64,000 bases of DNA from Deinococcus gobiensis I-0 (GTDB lineage Bacteria; Deinococcota; Deinococci; Deinococcales; Deinococcaceae). The stretch lies in NCBI RefSeq assembly GCF_000252445.1, contig NC_017771.1, positions 62,001 through 126,000 on the forward strand. Direction: 5' to 3'. Positions 17,288-26,516 of the stretch are shown here, piece after piece. Each line of letters begins with the position of its first letter. Position 1 is the first letter of the stretch. The notes below the pieces were generated by a model. That model was given only the letters and a program-made list of their open reading frames with translations, did no database searches and had not been told where the DNA came from. Position numbers and translations under genes: made by a program.

Positions 17288-18279
17288 CTCGGCTTCGGTG
17301 TGCCGATGAAAACTGCTCTGTACCAGCCGGGACCATGTGTGCCCGCCGGTTCACTGACTTCCAGGACTGCCCCAGTTTTCGGGAAGGCACTGGGAACACA
17401 GGGAGAGTCGAAGCGGCTTCTGCTCAAAGCAGCGACATTCAAGTACCATGGACTGGATATTCCATGACGCAGACTGACACTTCGCTTGTGTGGGGCGTCA
17501 AGCGGGCCCCTCTTATCGCACTAGTTGGTCTGTCCAAAAGTGGAAAGTCCTCATTCCTTGGGACCCTTTACCTTCGTTTGAAACGCGAACCTCTTGGTGA
17601 TAAGCAATTTGCCGGCTCTCTAACCCTTAGAGGATGGGCCAGCATTACTGAAAAGATGTATTGGAAGGAAGAATTAAAGCCTGGCTTTCCGCCTCGTACT
17701 AGTGGCGAGGCTCGCGAACCTGGATTTCTGCATCTCACAGTTGCAGGAGAAACGCATCTTGAAGACATCTTGTTGGCTGACGTTCCCGGAGAGTGGTTTG
17801 CACAGCTTCTGGAGAACATTCACGCTGAAGCGGCGGCTCCTGCGCGCTGGATTATTATGAATGCTGACGCAGTTTTGTTTTTCATTGATACGGATGCGCT
17901 TTCAATTTTTCAAACTGCATACGGCACAGAGCGTAATACTAAATTACTTCTTGATCGTATAGCATCACTTAGACCTGATCTCCCTATCGTCACGGTTCGC
18001 GCCAAACACGATAAAACTTCCGCTGACACTCAACAAAGCCTTGATTTGATACAAATTCATATTGAGAAACGCTTCGGTCAAACCCAAGCATACGAAACAG
18101 TGGCCGCTTCGGTGGAATCAGCGGTTGAGGACGATACAGCCCCACAACCAGGTCAAGGCGTCATGGAAGCGCTTACCGCTGCTCTTCATCTAGTAAACGT
18201 CCTACAACGTTCAACACCTTCAATCACGCGCACCCAGAATAGTCAAGCACTTGCCTCTCTTCAGGAAGTCAGCAAATGA
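17284..18279 (+). CDS. TRAFAC-clade GTPase with N-terminal zinc ribbon (DO-GTPase2-like), 331 aa
   Basis: C6, C11, C19 and C29 form a probable zinc-binding knuckle. Walker A is at 82-90 (GLSKSGKSS) and DVPGEWF at ~165 is the switch II / Walker B segment with DxPG in place of DxxG. TVRAKHDK near residue 238 takes the place of the base-recognition NKxD motif. These match the second of the paired GTPases of the conflict system. An internal ATG at 17464 would remove the zinc knuckle; ATG 17284 is preferred because of its ATGA overlap with the helical protein gene. Confidence 0.75.
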   Translation: MTRLRCADENCSVPAGTMCARRFTDFQDCPSFREGTGNTGRVEAASAQSSDIQVPWTGYSMTQTDTSLVWGVKRAPLIALVGLSKSGKSSFLGTLYLRLKREPLGDKQFAGSLTLRGWASITEKMYWKEELKPGFPPRTSGEAREPGFLHLTVAGETHLEDILLADVPGEWFAQLLENIHAEAAAPARWIIMNADAVLFFIDTDALSIFQTAYGTERNTKLLLDRIASLRPDLPIVTVRAKHDKTSADTQQSLDLIQIHIEKRFGQTQAYETVAASVESAVEDDTAPQPGQGVMEALTAALHLVNVLQRSTPSITRTQNSQALASLQEVSK

Positions 18280-19151
18280 CTAATCTTTTAATTGCCGGTG
18301 CCTCCAAGGCAGGAAAAACCGTGTATGGTGCGCAATTCTACTTGCGAACTCAAGCTGGGGCGGCCCTCACAAGTAAAGGAGAAGCCGAGGACCTCTCTAT
18401 TTTCCATAAAGCAATTGAGGCCATTGCCCATGGGCGTAAGCCTGAGCGCACAAAAGATGAGGAGAGCCGTACACTCACTCTTGAGGTCAGTGATGCAGCA
18501 GGCCGTACTACAGAAATGCTCTGGCCGGACTATGCGGGAGAGTCCTTCGCAGACCTACTCAAGCGACGAGTATTTACGGAGGAGTGGCTAACGCGCGTCA
18601 AAGATGCCACAGGTCTCCTGCTACTGATTCGTCCAGAGGTTACAGCAATGCCGGCTGACGCCTTGAAAAGTCGTCGAAAGGGCCAAGGGCGTAAATCTAC
18701 TACCACTTCCTCATCTCCTTCTGCGGACGAAAAAGTTCAGGATCACTTAGTGCCCCTCCTGCCTGATGCACAGTATGTTGAATGGGTGCAGATGATGCGC
18801 CACCTACGAGGTGAAGGCCGCTTAGAGCGGTCACGGTGGCCTCTTGTTGTGTTGCTAACTTGCTGGGATGAACTCAAAGACCCTAAAACGCCTGCTGAAG
18901 TGCTTCAGCACAAGTGTCCACTACTTGCAAGCTATCTTCGGGGAATCTGGGCACCCGAGGCGCTAGCAATCTACGGGGTCAGCGCGTTAGGACAAGCCTT
19001 CGATGATCGCAAAGGTCACGTGAATACCACTTTCCTTGCCGAGCGTCCTGAGAGACAAGGGTATGTAATTTGCCCTACAGGCGCACAAGACTCAGACCTT
19101 ACCCTGCCTGTCGCTTGGCTGCTTAAGCGTCTCCATGACCATCAGGATTGA
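18276..19151 (+). CDS. TRAFAC-clade GTPase (DO-GTPase1-like), 291 aa
   Basis: Walker A GASKAGKT is at residues 8-15 right at the N-terminus, PDYAGESF at ~83-90 is the Walker B / switch II region, and LLTCWDEL near residue 200 occupies the guanine-specificity position. A low-complexity Ser/Thr linker (KSTTTSSSPS) splits the domain. Paired GTPases of this kind are thought to control each other and a downstream effector. It overlaps the genes on both sides (4 nt and 17 nt), which indicates strict co-expression. Confidence 0.75.
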   Translation: MTNLLIAGASKAGKTVYGAQFYLRTQAGAALTSKGEAEDLSIFHKAIEAIAHGRKPERTKDEESRTLTLEVSDAAGRTTEMLWPDYAGESFADLLKRRVFTEEWLTRVKDATGLLLLIRPEVTAMPADALKSRRKGQGRKSTTTSSSPSADEKVQDHLVPLLPDAQYVEWVQMMRHLRGEGRLERSRWPLVVLLTCWDELKDPKTPAEVLQHKCPLLASYLRGIWAPEALAIYGVSALGQAFDDRKGHVNTTFLAERPERQGYVICPTGAQDSDLTLPVAWLLKRLHDHQD

Positions 19152-21504
19152 GTGGGCCCTCTTCCGCTGGGCGCATACCTATGGGTACTCCCAGGTAGCG
19201 GGTAGCCTGCGGGATTCACGCGTCAGTGCCTTGATCGCCAAATGGAGCGACGTTCCTTCAGGCGCTGATCGACCTGACATGCCCGAGCGCGCCTGGGCCG
19301 CATGGAGAATTGACGATTATTACGTTCTCGTCCGCAGTGTGCCCGATCAGGAGGAAGACCGCGGAGGAGGATACGTTTCTCGAGCCCTTCTTTTACCGGT
19401 TGCTCAGGCTGAGAAGCTCATTAGTCTGATGCCCTTATTTGATCTGCTTGAAGGCCCTGAACATTTTTGGAATACAAATGTCCAAAATTCTATTGAACTG
19501 AGCGCCTCACCTCTATCCAATGAGGTTGTCGAAGCAGTATCTGCTCTTCTTGCGGCATTTGCCAAGCGAGACACAAAGCGTATAGTCTTACTAAATAGTG
19601 TTCAAACACCTATAATCCTTAGTGGATTGTGGCAGACTCTTTGGCCAGCTGCTAGACTTCAGTTAAGTTTCAAAACTTACTATACTCCTACGCAAGTATC
19701 CTTGAAAGAAGGCAAGCCGCAGCTTATAATTAGTCCTACCCTTGCTGCTTTATGGGAAGCGCATGATTATGAGGTAATCACTGGGACAGTCCAGGGAAGT
19801 ATCCCTGCACTTGTCAAGCATCTAATTGACAATACTAGCCCGTTGGCAAAAACCTTACTTAAGGGGTATTCAGGGGGTCTAACAGACCTACCCACTTTAA
19901 CAGTCCTGTACCGTCAAGTGGAGACAGCTCTACAAACAGAGGATACGTGGGGCACTCTCATGGCCATCAATACACTTGAGAGAGTTTCTATATCTGTTGA
20001 GTCGAGAGACCAAATATCTGCACAACTATACCAAGCTTTAGAGGAACGTATACCTCGCTTGCCAACACAGGAATTTCTATATCTAGCTCAAACCGCTTCT
20101 CTCTCGTCATCATTGAATCATGCCTTAGAAAGTTGGATTACTGATCGACTACTCTTTGAACCCGACATATCCAAAATTTTGGAGGAACCAACCGAAGCGT
20201 GGTTCCGTCAAACCATCGAGGCTGGCGTCGCGGCCATCTCGCCTTCAGAGGCAGCGGCCAATCAGGTTTGGGCATACTGGACTCTGCTGCGCGACCAAGG
20301 TGTGCTGCCGATTTTTCTTTCCAAAAACTGGGAAGCATCATTAGCGTCAACGGTTCCACCTGAACCACCAATTGATCTTGAGGAGACCGCACTTCAAACG
20401 CGGCTGCTTCGCATATATGCCGTGCTTATTAGACGTTACCCCCACATAAAAGCTATACAGACGGTCTTACGGCATGTTACACCTGAAGACCAGCTGACCA
20501 TATGGGTAGATCTTCAGTTTCAATGGGGGAAGGAAGCTTTCATCCAGGCTATTGCACAACTGGATGCCCCTGAGCTCGATCCATTTGTCATCGAAACGCT
20601 TGACCAAGAACCAGATTTGCTTCAGTTCTTGAATCCTACTCAGATCCCTTGGCAACGATGGTGGACACAGCGCGTTGAGAACGGAGCTGATGTCTGGCAA
20701 GGCATTCCAGATCAGTCCCTGGTCCTGGAAAACCTCCTCAATTTGGGGCCGGAGCGATGGCCGCACCCTGTGATGGCTGCTATCGCGACCACACCACAAG
20801 CCAACTTGTTGCATCAGCCTCAGAGACGCAAACTCTGGCAATACTTACCTAAAGGATTTCTAAGCACTACAGCTAGCGCTTGGCTGGATGCAGACGTATC
20901 TCCCAATGATATCGAACGTGAGGTTTTAGAGGAGGTCCTGTCTCAAGTGAGGATGCAGCTGCCTCCAGCATCAGCTATCAAGTTACTACGTCTGACAGCG
21001 CCTTGGGTAGACTCAGTCAAACTTGATTTGCTTCTTCAGAGCGCCCGTATTACTTGGCCTGAAGATTTGGTGTCGGTCCTTCAGCAACGTGCCGATCAAC
21101 AATACCTAGCAGAGGGTTGGTACGACAAATCACTTTCCGGCCGATATATATTCCCAGCAGGCTTTTTTGACCCTTTGTACGAACGCCTGCGTCCCATGCA
21201 GCAGATACGATATTTAAGAGATATGGGTCACGCTATTCCAGATCAATTATGGTGGATTGCCCTTCGAGAAAAATCCCTTGCTACATTCGGCGATGAGCTT
21301 GATAGAGTGTGGGCCGATATAGGTGGGAAAGCTAAACATCTAGAACATCAAGGTAGTCGCGAGAGTCGCTGGTTTCACGCTATCCAGCGTATAAAAAGCA
21401 AAGGTAGACCCAGCTTCGGCGATCTCCTTCGAGTCATTGGTCGTGAAGACCAAGGGTCAGATGATTCTAAGGTGCTATGGGAAATGCGACCATATGATAC
21501 ATAA
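19135..21504 (+). CDS. GAP1-like GTPase-associated protein, 789 aa
   Basis: The N-terminus (IRIEWALFRWAHTYGYSQVAGS .. YYVLVRSVPD) fits the GAP1-N domain that begins GTPase-associated protein 1, followed by a long helical region with many Trp and Leu residues. In known systems GAP1 is always encoded beside the two GTPases and is thought to act as their core partner or sensor. It is the last gene of the island; 430 bp of AT-rich non-coding DNA and a strong hairpin follow. Codon use is AT-rich, as in the four upstream genes. Confidence 0.7.
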   Translation: MTIRIEWALFRWAHTYGYSQVAGSLRDSRVSALIAKWSDVPSGADRPDMPERAWAAWRIDDYYVLVRSVPDQEEDRGGGYVSRALLLPVAQAEKLISLMPLFDLLEGPEHFWNTNVQNSIELSASPLSNEVVEAVSALLAAFAKRDTKRIVLLNSVQTPIILSGLWQTLWPAARLQLSFKTYYTPTQVSLKEGKPQLIISPTLAALWEAHDYEVITGTVQGSIPALVKHLIDNTSPLAKTLLKGYSGGLTDLPTLTVLYRQVETALQTEDTWGTLMAINTLERVSISVESRDQISAQLYQALEERIPRLPTQEFLYLAQTASLSSSLNHALESWITDRLLFEPDISKILEEPTEAWFRQTIEAGVAAISPSEAAANQVWAYWTLLRDQGVLPIFLSKNWEASLASTVPPEPPIDLEETALQTRLLRIYAVLIRRYPHIKAIQTVLRHVTPEDQLTIWVDLQFQWGKEAFIQAIAQLDAPELDPFVIETLDQEPDLLQFLNPTQIPWQRWWTQRVENGADVWQGIPDQSLVLENLLNLGPERWPHPVMAAIATTPQANLLHQPQRRKLWQYLPKGFLSTTASAWLDADVSPNDIEREVLEEVLSQVRMQLPPASAIKLLRLTAPWVDSVKLDLLLQSARITWPEDLVSVLQQRADQQYLAEGWYDKSLSGRYIFPAGFFDPLYERLRPMQQIRYLRDMGHAIPDQLWWIALREKSLATFGDELDRVWADIGGKAKHLEHQGSRESRWFHAIQRIKSKGRPSFGDLLRVIGREDQGSDDSKVLWEMRPYDT

Positions 21505-21875
21505 ATTTCATATATTTATCTAAAATACTGAGGAAAATGTCTTATGATAAGTAATGATGTTTTGAAGACTTGGAATCTTGAGATAAAATTTATCAAATCA
21601 TATTTAACGAATTAAATAATATAAATTAGATCATACAATCAATCCCTAAAAAATTAAAGTCGCAGGTGAGCAGATCTATGAACATGCTGGTATACATTGC
21701 AAATCTGCTATGCATACTTATTAGTAGCTGGTAATTTTGCCTTATCGCTTATGATTTTCTAAACATCTATATGAGTAAATAATGATAGATCTTTTTTAAC
21801 ATCTTGTCAGGGGTCAACTGATCGTACATCAGTCTTCGACCGTGAGACCTCCCCATTGGGGCGCACACCAAAACC
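21505..21875. other. AT-rich non-coding stretch after the GTPase island
   Basis: About 70% A+T, with no frame longer than 40 codons and no recognisable motif. The composition contrasts sharply with the 65% GC backbone and probably belongs to the acquired island. Confidence 0.6.
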
Positions 21876-21937
21876 AATTTGGCAAAGCAATGCGGCAGCC
21901 TGCAGATAATTGAGCTGCCGCATTGCTTTACCAAATT
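21876..21937. terminator. 24-bp stem-loop between convergent genes
   Basis: AATTTGGCAAAGCAATGCGG plus CAGC pairs with its inverse 21914-21937 with one mismatch and a 14-nt loop. It sits between the GAP1-like gene and the convergent lipoprotein gene, so it likely ends transcription from both sides. Confidence 0.65.
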
Positions 21938-22449
21938 TAGCGTTGGTTAGTTCTCAATTTTTGGAAGAGTTGTGACGCCTCGGCACGAGCGCGCGATGCA
22001 TTCAAGGAGGCCGTGCCCAGGGTGCGCTGCCCCGTAAAGGCGTAATCGTCCGAGAACCCACTTTCACTGGAGAACCAGGTATTCCCAGACACCCGGCCAT
22101 CCGACGCAATGGACGAGAATTCGTAGTATTGCGTCACGTCCCTGAAGTCGGATGCGATGACATACTCACTGGTCTTCGGATCGTACCAACCGAGGGCGAT
22201 CCCCCCGACCTTGTTCGTCCCCCAGATGTAGAAGTCGTTCGGATCCTTTTCGCTGGATTCGATCTCTGCGAGTTGAATGCGGTCCGCGAGAGCGGTATCG
22301 AGCGTGAAGTTCGTGTTCCAGGTGCCGGCCAGCTGAGCAACATAGGCACGGGTCGAGGGAATCGGGTTTGGGGGAGGGTTCTGGGTGCTCGAGCACGCGC
22401 TCAGACCAACGACGCCCAGACCAACAGACAACAGCAGCAAAGATTTCAT
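21937..22449 (-). CDS. lipoprotein, 170 aa
   Basis: Signal peptide with lipobox LSAC ([19 protein letters not shown]), so the mature protein is lipid-anchored at the Cys. The rest is beta-rich ([20 protein letters not shown]) and unrecognised. ATG 22449 is selected by the signal peptide and by copy L of the promoter block with its TATGCT 8 nt upstream; the open frame extends further 5' but without a credible start. Transcribed divergently from the XRE regulator. Confidence 0.75.
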   Translation of the reverse strand: MKSLLLLSVGLGVVGLSACSSTQNPPPNPIPSTRAYVAQLAGTWNTNFTLDTALADRIQLAEIESSEKDPNDFYIWGTNKVGGIALGWYDPKTSEYVIASDFRDVTQYYEFSSIASDGRVSGNTWFSSESGFSDDYAFTGQRTLGTASLNASRARAEASQLFQKLRTNQR

Positions 22450-22457
22450 CACCCCGC

Positions 22458-22480
22458 AGCATACGGGCGATTCTGGTTGG
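22458..22480 (-). promoter_or_regulatory. recurring promoter-like block, copy L (minus strand)
   Basis: On the minus strand CCAACCAGAATCGCCCG is followed directly by TATGCT. This copy carries a true -10 consensus exactly where the others have CACACT or CACCAT, which shows that the hexamer is a -10 element. Confidence 0.65.
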
Positions 22481-22579
22481 CCCCTGCCTCGTTTGCGTAC
22501 AGGGCGGCCATCGGCAGCAGAAGAGCGTAATTCGATTCGCATTCTCAAAAGGCGGCAGACGAAATGCTCTCGGGCAAGA

Positions 22580-22972
22580 ATGCAGCTGCACGAACGCTTC
22601 CGTACCCTTCGCGCCGACACCGGCTTTCGCCTCAAGGACCTTGCCCTCCAGTGCGACCTCAGCGTCCCTTACCTGAGTGACTTGGAGCGCGGCCGCACGC
22701 AACCCAGTCTCCAGACACTCGAAGCCCTGGCGCGCGCTTATCACCTCACCGTACAGCAACTCCTCAGCGGCGTCGACGGCTATGGTGCCGCCACCACGAC
22801 CGACAGTCTCCCCTCTGGTCTCGCGGCCCTCGTCGCCGATCCGGTTCTGGGTGCTGGGCTCACCCCTGAATGGATTCAGACGCTTTCCCGCATCGAACTC
22901 CGCGGCAAACGTCCCCGCGATAAGGAAGCGTGGTACGAGATCTGGCGTCACCTCCGGCGGGTGATGGTCTGA
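22580..22972 (+). CDS. XRE-family transcriptional regulator, 130 aa
   Basis: Residues 5-60 form a Cro/CI helix-turn-helix: [32 protein letters not shown], with the usual second-helix S-x-x-YLSxLERG. The C-terminal half ([18 protein letters not shown] .. [10 protein letters not shown]) is typical of longer XRE regulators in Deinococcus. It is divergent from the lipoprotein gene and could control it. ATG 22580 is the first start that places the HTH normally. Confidence 0.82.
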   Translation: MQLHERFRTLRADTGFRLKDLALQCDLSVPYLSDLERGRTQPSLQTLEALARAYHLTVQQLLSGVDGYGAATTTDSLPSGLAALVADPVLGAGLTPEWIQTLSRIELRGKRPRDKEAWYEIWRHLRRVMV

Positions 22973-23322
22973 ACCTGCACTTCCAACTGCACTTCGGCAG
23001 TCGGGTGAACTACGACGTGACGACCGGGCAATGGTGGCCCCTCGAGGACGCGTTGGCCATCCCGACAGACCTGCCGGTGCTGCAGCGGATGAAGACTTGT
23101 CTCGCGCAGGTCACACCCTGGCCGCCCAGTCTCGATGTCGTTCAGGCCGTGGCCGCGCAGTGCGGCGTCATGCCCGTGAAGCTGAGGCGCCGGGTCACCG
23201 ACGCTCAGTCCCCGTCCTCACGCTCAAGCCCTGAGGAGGCCTCGACACTCTCGGTCAGCCAACGGGTGTGCGGCGTACTCACCATAGATCCCCGCTTGGT
23301 CCGCTCCCAGGACAGCGGCTGA
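22930..23322 (+). CDS. possible small protein, 130 aa
   Basis: GTG 22930 overlaps the end of the XRE gene by 43 nt. The first ~85 residues ([20 protein letters not shown] and [20 protein letters not shown]) look protein-like; the end runs antisense into the 23205-23435 gene and looks random. The real gene may be shorter, or absent. Confidence 0.35.
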   Translation: MVRDLASPPAGDGLNLHFQLHFGSRVNYDVTTGQWWPLEDALAIPTDLPVLQRMKTCLAQVTPWPPSLDVVQAVAAQCGVMPVKLRRRVTDAQSPSSRSSPEEASTLSVSQRVCGVLTIDPRLVRSQDSG

Positions 23323-23435
23323 CCTTCGCACTGGGCCACCGCAGCCCAGGCTTCTTGCTCTGTCTCAAACGGTCCAAGCAACCGTGTCGGAACATTCGTC
23401 TGAAGATGGGTCGCCCGGGCGTAGACCTTGATCAT
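23205..23435 (-). CDS. hypothetical protein, 76 aa
   Basis: MIKVYARATHLQTNVPTRLL then [18 protein letters not shown]: a short alpha/beta protein reminiscent of SPOR-like repeats but not assignable. It lies downstream of the 54-residue minus-strand gene and follows the same direction. TAGGGT about 8 nt before ATG 23435 may be its own -10. Confidence 0.55.
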   Translation of the reverse strand: MIKVYARATHLQTNVPTRLLGPFETEQEAWAAVAQCEGQPLSWERTKRGSMVSTPHTRWLTESVEASSGLEREDGD

Positions 23436-23476
23436 TCCCTACCCTATACCTGAACTGTAGAGGCAGTCATTGCCGC

Positions 23477-23641
23477 TTATTCCAGCGCCTGCCAGGGCCG
23501 TACCTCATCCCAGTCCAGCTGGTGTGGGCCAGGGATCACGTCAACGCTCCGCCCAGACACCTCTACTGCCTGCTGCTCTGGTACAGCCTCATGCTCTTCC
23601 TCCCGCCGATCTGCGCGCGAGGCTCTCCTGTGCTCCGTCAT
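23477..23641 (-). CDS. hypothetical small protein, 54 aa
   Basis: MTEHRRASRADRREEEHEAV and ending GPHQLDWDEVRPWQALE: highly charged N-terminus and a tryptophan-rich end. The -10 box TAGACT lies exactly 6 nt before the ATG, the leaderless pattern seen for several genes here, which is the main support for reality. Confidence 0.5.
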   Translation of the reverse strand: MTEHRRASRADRREEEHEAVPEQQAVEVSGRSVDVIPGPHQLDWDEVRPWQALE

Positions 23642-23796
23642 CACCGCAGTCTACCCAGCGCTCCAGAAAACGTCCCACACAGTTGCCCTGACTGCCTGGG
23701 CCTGAAGTTCGGTCTGGGCACCCTCACCTTTTCTCGAACGGGCTCCCCTGCTCGTTCTGGCGAATGCTCTATCACGCAATGCCGCACACTATGGGC

Positions 23797-24171
23797 ATGA
23801 CCAAATCCGCAAAGAAGGCTGCCCCAACTTCAGTCGAGAAGGCCGCCCCCAAGACGAAAGCCGCTCCGGCACAGAAGGCTACCCCTGCCGAAAAGAACAA
23901 GCTCGCCAAAGCCGAACTCACCGACCAGATCGCCGAGCATACCAACCTCTCCCGCAAGCAGGCCAGCGAGGCCTTCGACGCGACGGTCGAGGTCATGCTC
24001 GACGCCCTCAAGAGCGGCAAGAGCGTCGGCCTCCCCGGTCTCGGCACCCTGAGCGTCAAAGAGACCGCCGCCCGCACCGGTGTGCGCCCTGGAACCAGTG
24101 AGAAGATTCAGATCCCCGCCGGGAAGAAGATCGCCTTCAAAGTCGCTGCCGGCCTCAAAGACAGCCTCTAA
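23797..24171 (+). CDS. hup: HU-family DNA-binding protein
   Basis: 124 residues. Residues 1-35 are a Lys/Ala/Pro-rich tail of the kind found on Deinococcus HU; residues 36-124 are the HU fold with [20 protein letters not shown], the [20 protein letters not shown] arm region (the arm Arg-Pro is present as RPGT) and a final [16 protein letters not shown] bends and compacts DNA. ATG 23797 was chosen because CACACT sits 6 nt upstream; two earlier in-frame Met codons lie in the promoter region. Single gene, ended by a hairpin and T-run. Confidence 0.92.
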   Translation: MTKSAKKAAPTSVEKAAPKTKAAPAQKATPAEKNKLAKAELTDQIAEHTNLSRKQASEAFDATVEVMLDALKSGKSVGLPGLGTLSVKETAARTGVRPGTSEKIQIPAGKKIAFKVAAGLKDSL

Positions 24172-24187
24172 CTTCTCCACACTTCAG

Positions 24188-24208
24188 GAGGCCTCTGGGC
24201 CTCTTTTT
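24188..24208 (+). terminator. rho-independent terminator of the HU gene
   Basis: GAGGCC-TCT-GGCCTC-type stem followed by CTTTTTCTTTT. Confidence 0.75.
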
Positions 24209-24226
24209 CTTTTGCCGTACGCCCGG

Positions 24227-24258
24227 CCCACCAGAACCGCCCACACCATAAAGGCATG
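24227..24258 (+). promoter_or_regulatory. recurring promoter-like block, copy D
   Basis: CCCACCAGAACCGCCCA, -10-like CACCAT, AAAGGC, then ATG 24256 (6-nt gap). Confidence 0.65.
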
Positions 24259-24700
24259 ACGACCCACACCCTTCTCCCTGTTCCCCGCTCTGGCCAGTCC
24301 CCCGACGTCAACTGGAACCTTCTCCTCCAACCCCTCACCACGCACCTCCGCGACCTCGAAGCGCATCTCCTCCATGGGCAGCCGCTTCAGGATCCCCTCT
24401 CCTCTTCCGCCTATACCTCCCTCCACCACCACCACACCCTGTTCCTCTCCGGCCACAGCCTGCTGCTCGGCGTCACCCTCCTCGTGCAACACGACACCGA
24501 CCCTGAGACCCTCAGCCTCGTCCAGGATCTCGCCTGCACGGTCGCGCGCCTCTTTCCCAGCGAAGTCTCATTCGCGCACGTCTTCGAGCACCTCGCCGAT
24601 GACCTCCAGCATGACCGCACCCATGGTGTTCCCCTGCATCTCCACGAGATCCACCACGGTGGCCACGCTGCTGCTCCAACGCTTCACCCTCCTCGGCCAA
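24256..24700 (+). CDS. N-terminal part of a DUF2325-like protein, frame-shifted
   Basis: From the promoter-linked ATG 24256 the frame reads MTTHTLLPVPRSGQSPDVNW .. LSSSAYTSLHHHHTLFLSGH and is protein-like up to about 24655 (HLHEIHHGG). After that the sensible reading continues one frame over (TTVATLLLQRFTLLGQPYPA). The original frame stays open to 25128 but becomes Pro/Arg-rich noise. A +1 shift around 24650-24690 would fuse both parts into ~658 residues. It could be a sequencing error, a real mutation, programmed frameshifting, or two overlapping genes. Confidence 0.55.
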
Positions 24701-26233
24701 CCATATCCGGCCTTCTTCCAGAGCAGTGCCCTCTTCCCGCAACTCCACCAACCGACCCTCTCCCTCGATCATCCCCTGACGCCGCCGCTCACAGCCCTCT
24801 ACCCCGACCCCACCCTCGCCCCGGAGCGGCAAGCCTGCGAGGCCACGCTCTATGCCCTGCTGCAGAGCGCCACGCTCAGCGAAGAGCAGTACGCCGCCCT
24901 GCTGCTCCTCCACCTCAATGCCCGCGACCGGTACACCAATCACCCCATCAACGTGTTCCTGAACATGGCAGGTGCCTGTCTCCTCATTGCACGAGACCGA
25001 CATACCGAGGCGCGCACTTCCGCCGTTCACACCCAGGCACTCCGGACGCACCTCCTGGCAATGCATCAGGAGCTCGGTCGCGTCCGCGTCCCCGCCCTGC
25101 GTCCAGGCAGCCTCATCAAGCGAACTGACCGACCCCACATCGTTCACCGGGCGTTGAACCTGTTACGGCAGACCCACTACCACCAGCTCGCAGACGCCTC
25201 GCCTGTGGAGGCCGCTCAACAGCACCTGCTCTGGCGGGCCCTGGACCGGCTGGAGGACCACTGGCGGAAGGACCTGTCGCCCATCCAGCAGGAGCAACTG
25301 CACGTGCGCCTGATGCTCCGGTGCTGCTGCACCCTGACCGATATGCACCGCGCCCCCGGCATGGGTCTCCCCCCACTCGTCGAAGTCGCTGCCCAACTCA
25401 GTGGCCTCGATCCCCTCTGGGGCTGGAAGGAGCTGCAACCGGACGCCCAGACCCCACACCACGAGCATGTGGGCCAGGCCCTGCGACAGGTGCTCACCCT
25501 GCTGGATCTCGCGGACGCCTTTCAAGTCGACGAACTGGGCGAGCGCCTCCGGAATGCGGCTGGACATCTCCTGGCCTGTTGCCGGCACGCGGGTCTTCGT
25601 CTCCCACAGCAAGCGGCCTTCGAGCGGATGATGGGCGGCGAGCAACATCCGTTACGCGCGAGCTGCTTTTCGCCGCGGGAGTTCGCCGCCTTCCGGATAC
25701 GGGTCGCATCCATGCTCGAACAGGTGGATGCCGATCTCCTGTTGACGGCGGCGGCAGAGGCACGCGAGGCGCTTCCTGAAGGAGCGCCACAAGTGCTGGA
25801 CGCCGAGACCCTCGAGCCCATTCGGGCAGCGCCGGACTTCACCATGACGGCTCCACTCGCCATCGCGATTGACCCGCCGCACCTGCAGGACGCCCGGGCC
25901 ATCCTCCAGGGCCGCCGCCTCGTGTTGATCGGTGGTGTCCCCGACGCTGCTCATCACCGGGCCATCATGACCAGCCTGAGTCTGGCAGATCTGGATTGGA
26001 TCGCGGCCGACGAGTACGCCCACGGCACACACGCCCACGCCCGCCTCACAGATCAGACCGCACTGGTGGTCATCGCTATTCGATGGATGGGTCACGCGCA
26101 CAGCACCCTGCGGGAAGTCGCGCGCGCGAAGGGCATTCCGTACGTGATGCATCCGGGCGGCCTGAACCCGAACAGTCTGGCGTGGCAGATCCTGCAACAG
26201 ACCAGCCGGCAGCTGGGCACCCTCGCGAGTTGA
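24623..26233 (+). CDS. DUF2325-like protein, main part
   Basis: About 530 residues. Long helical region (residues ~50-430) followed by a C-terminal Rossmann-like segment: RLVLIGGVPDAAHHRAIMTS .. TDQTALVVIAIRWMGHAHST .. AKGIPYVMHPGGLNPNSLAW. This pattern (GG near the first strand, a Val-rich strand, S/H switch, then AKxxGxP) is the DUF2325 layout, of unknown function but often linked to nucleotide binding. If translated independently it would start at ATG 24623 or GTG 24659; if the frames are joined it begins at 24256. 13 bp before the next gene. Confidence 0.6.
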   Translation: MVFPCISTRSTTVATLLLQRFTLLGQPYPAFFQSSALFPQLHQPTLSLDHPLTPPLTALYPDPTLAPERQACEATLYALLQSATLSEEQYAALLLLHLNARDRYTNHPINVFLNMAGACLLIARDRHTEARTSAVHTQALRTHLLAMHQELGRVRVPALRPGSLIKRTDRPHIVHRALNLLRQTHYHQLADASPVEAAQQHLLWRALDRLEDHWRKDLSPIQQEQLHVRLMLRCCCTLTDMHRAPGMGLPPLVEVAAQLSGLDPLWGWKELQPDAQTPHHEHVGQALRQVLTLLDLADAFQVDELGERLRNAAGHLLACCRHAGLRLPQQAAFERMMGGEQHPLRASCFSPREFAAFRIRVASMLEQVDADLLLTAAAEAREALPEGAPQVLDAETLEPIRAAPDFTMTAPLAIAIDPPHLQDARAILQGRRLVLIGGVPDAAHHRAIMTSLSLADLDWIAADEYAHGTHAHARLTDQTALVVIAIRWMGHAHSTLREVARAKGIPYVMHPGGLNPNSLAWQILQQTSRQLGTLAS

Positions 26234-26245
26234 GATACTCCGCGC

Positions 26246-26452
26246 ATGGACGAGGGGGCGCTGGAGGTCATCATCGTGTTGGACATTCGGGGGAACGTGG
26301 CGACCGTGCAGTTGCCCGATACCAGTGAAGAAGAGTGGAGTCTGGCGAGCTTGCCTGCGGACGTGCAGCCGGGCGACCGTGTCGGCGTTCAGGTCGAAGG
26401 CGGTGACTTCGAGATGACCTTGCTTCCGAGGCACGCTGGACTCCAGGCCTGA
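26246..26452 (+). CDS. DUF3006-like small protein, 68 aa
   Basis: A compact beta-strand protein: VIIVLDIRGNVATVQLPD, a short turn (EEEWSLASLP), then VQPGDRVGVQVEGGDFEMTL. The pattern of two hairpins with LP..V.PGD fits DUF3006, seen next to many secreted or regulatory genes. GATACT six nt before ATG suggests a leaderless start. Converges on nucS across an 18-bp stem. Confidence 0.6.
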   Translation: MDEGALEVIIVLDIRGNVATVQLPDTSEEEWSLASLPADVQPGDRVGVQVEGGDFEMTLLPRHAGLQA

Positions 26453-26467
26453 AGTCAATGGGCCGTG

Positions 26468-26512
26468 CAGCAGAGGGGGGCGACAACGTGAACATGTCGC
26501 CCCCCTCTGCTG
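26468..26512. terminator. bidirectional terminator between DUF3006-like gene and nucS
   Basis: CAGCAGAGGGGGGCGACA pairs perfectly with 26495-26512 across a 9-nt loop: an 18-bp stem between two converging genes. Confidence 0.8.
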
Positions 26513-26516
26513 CCGC

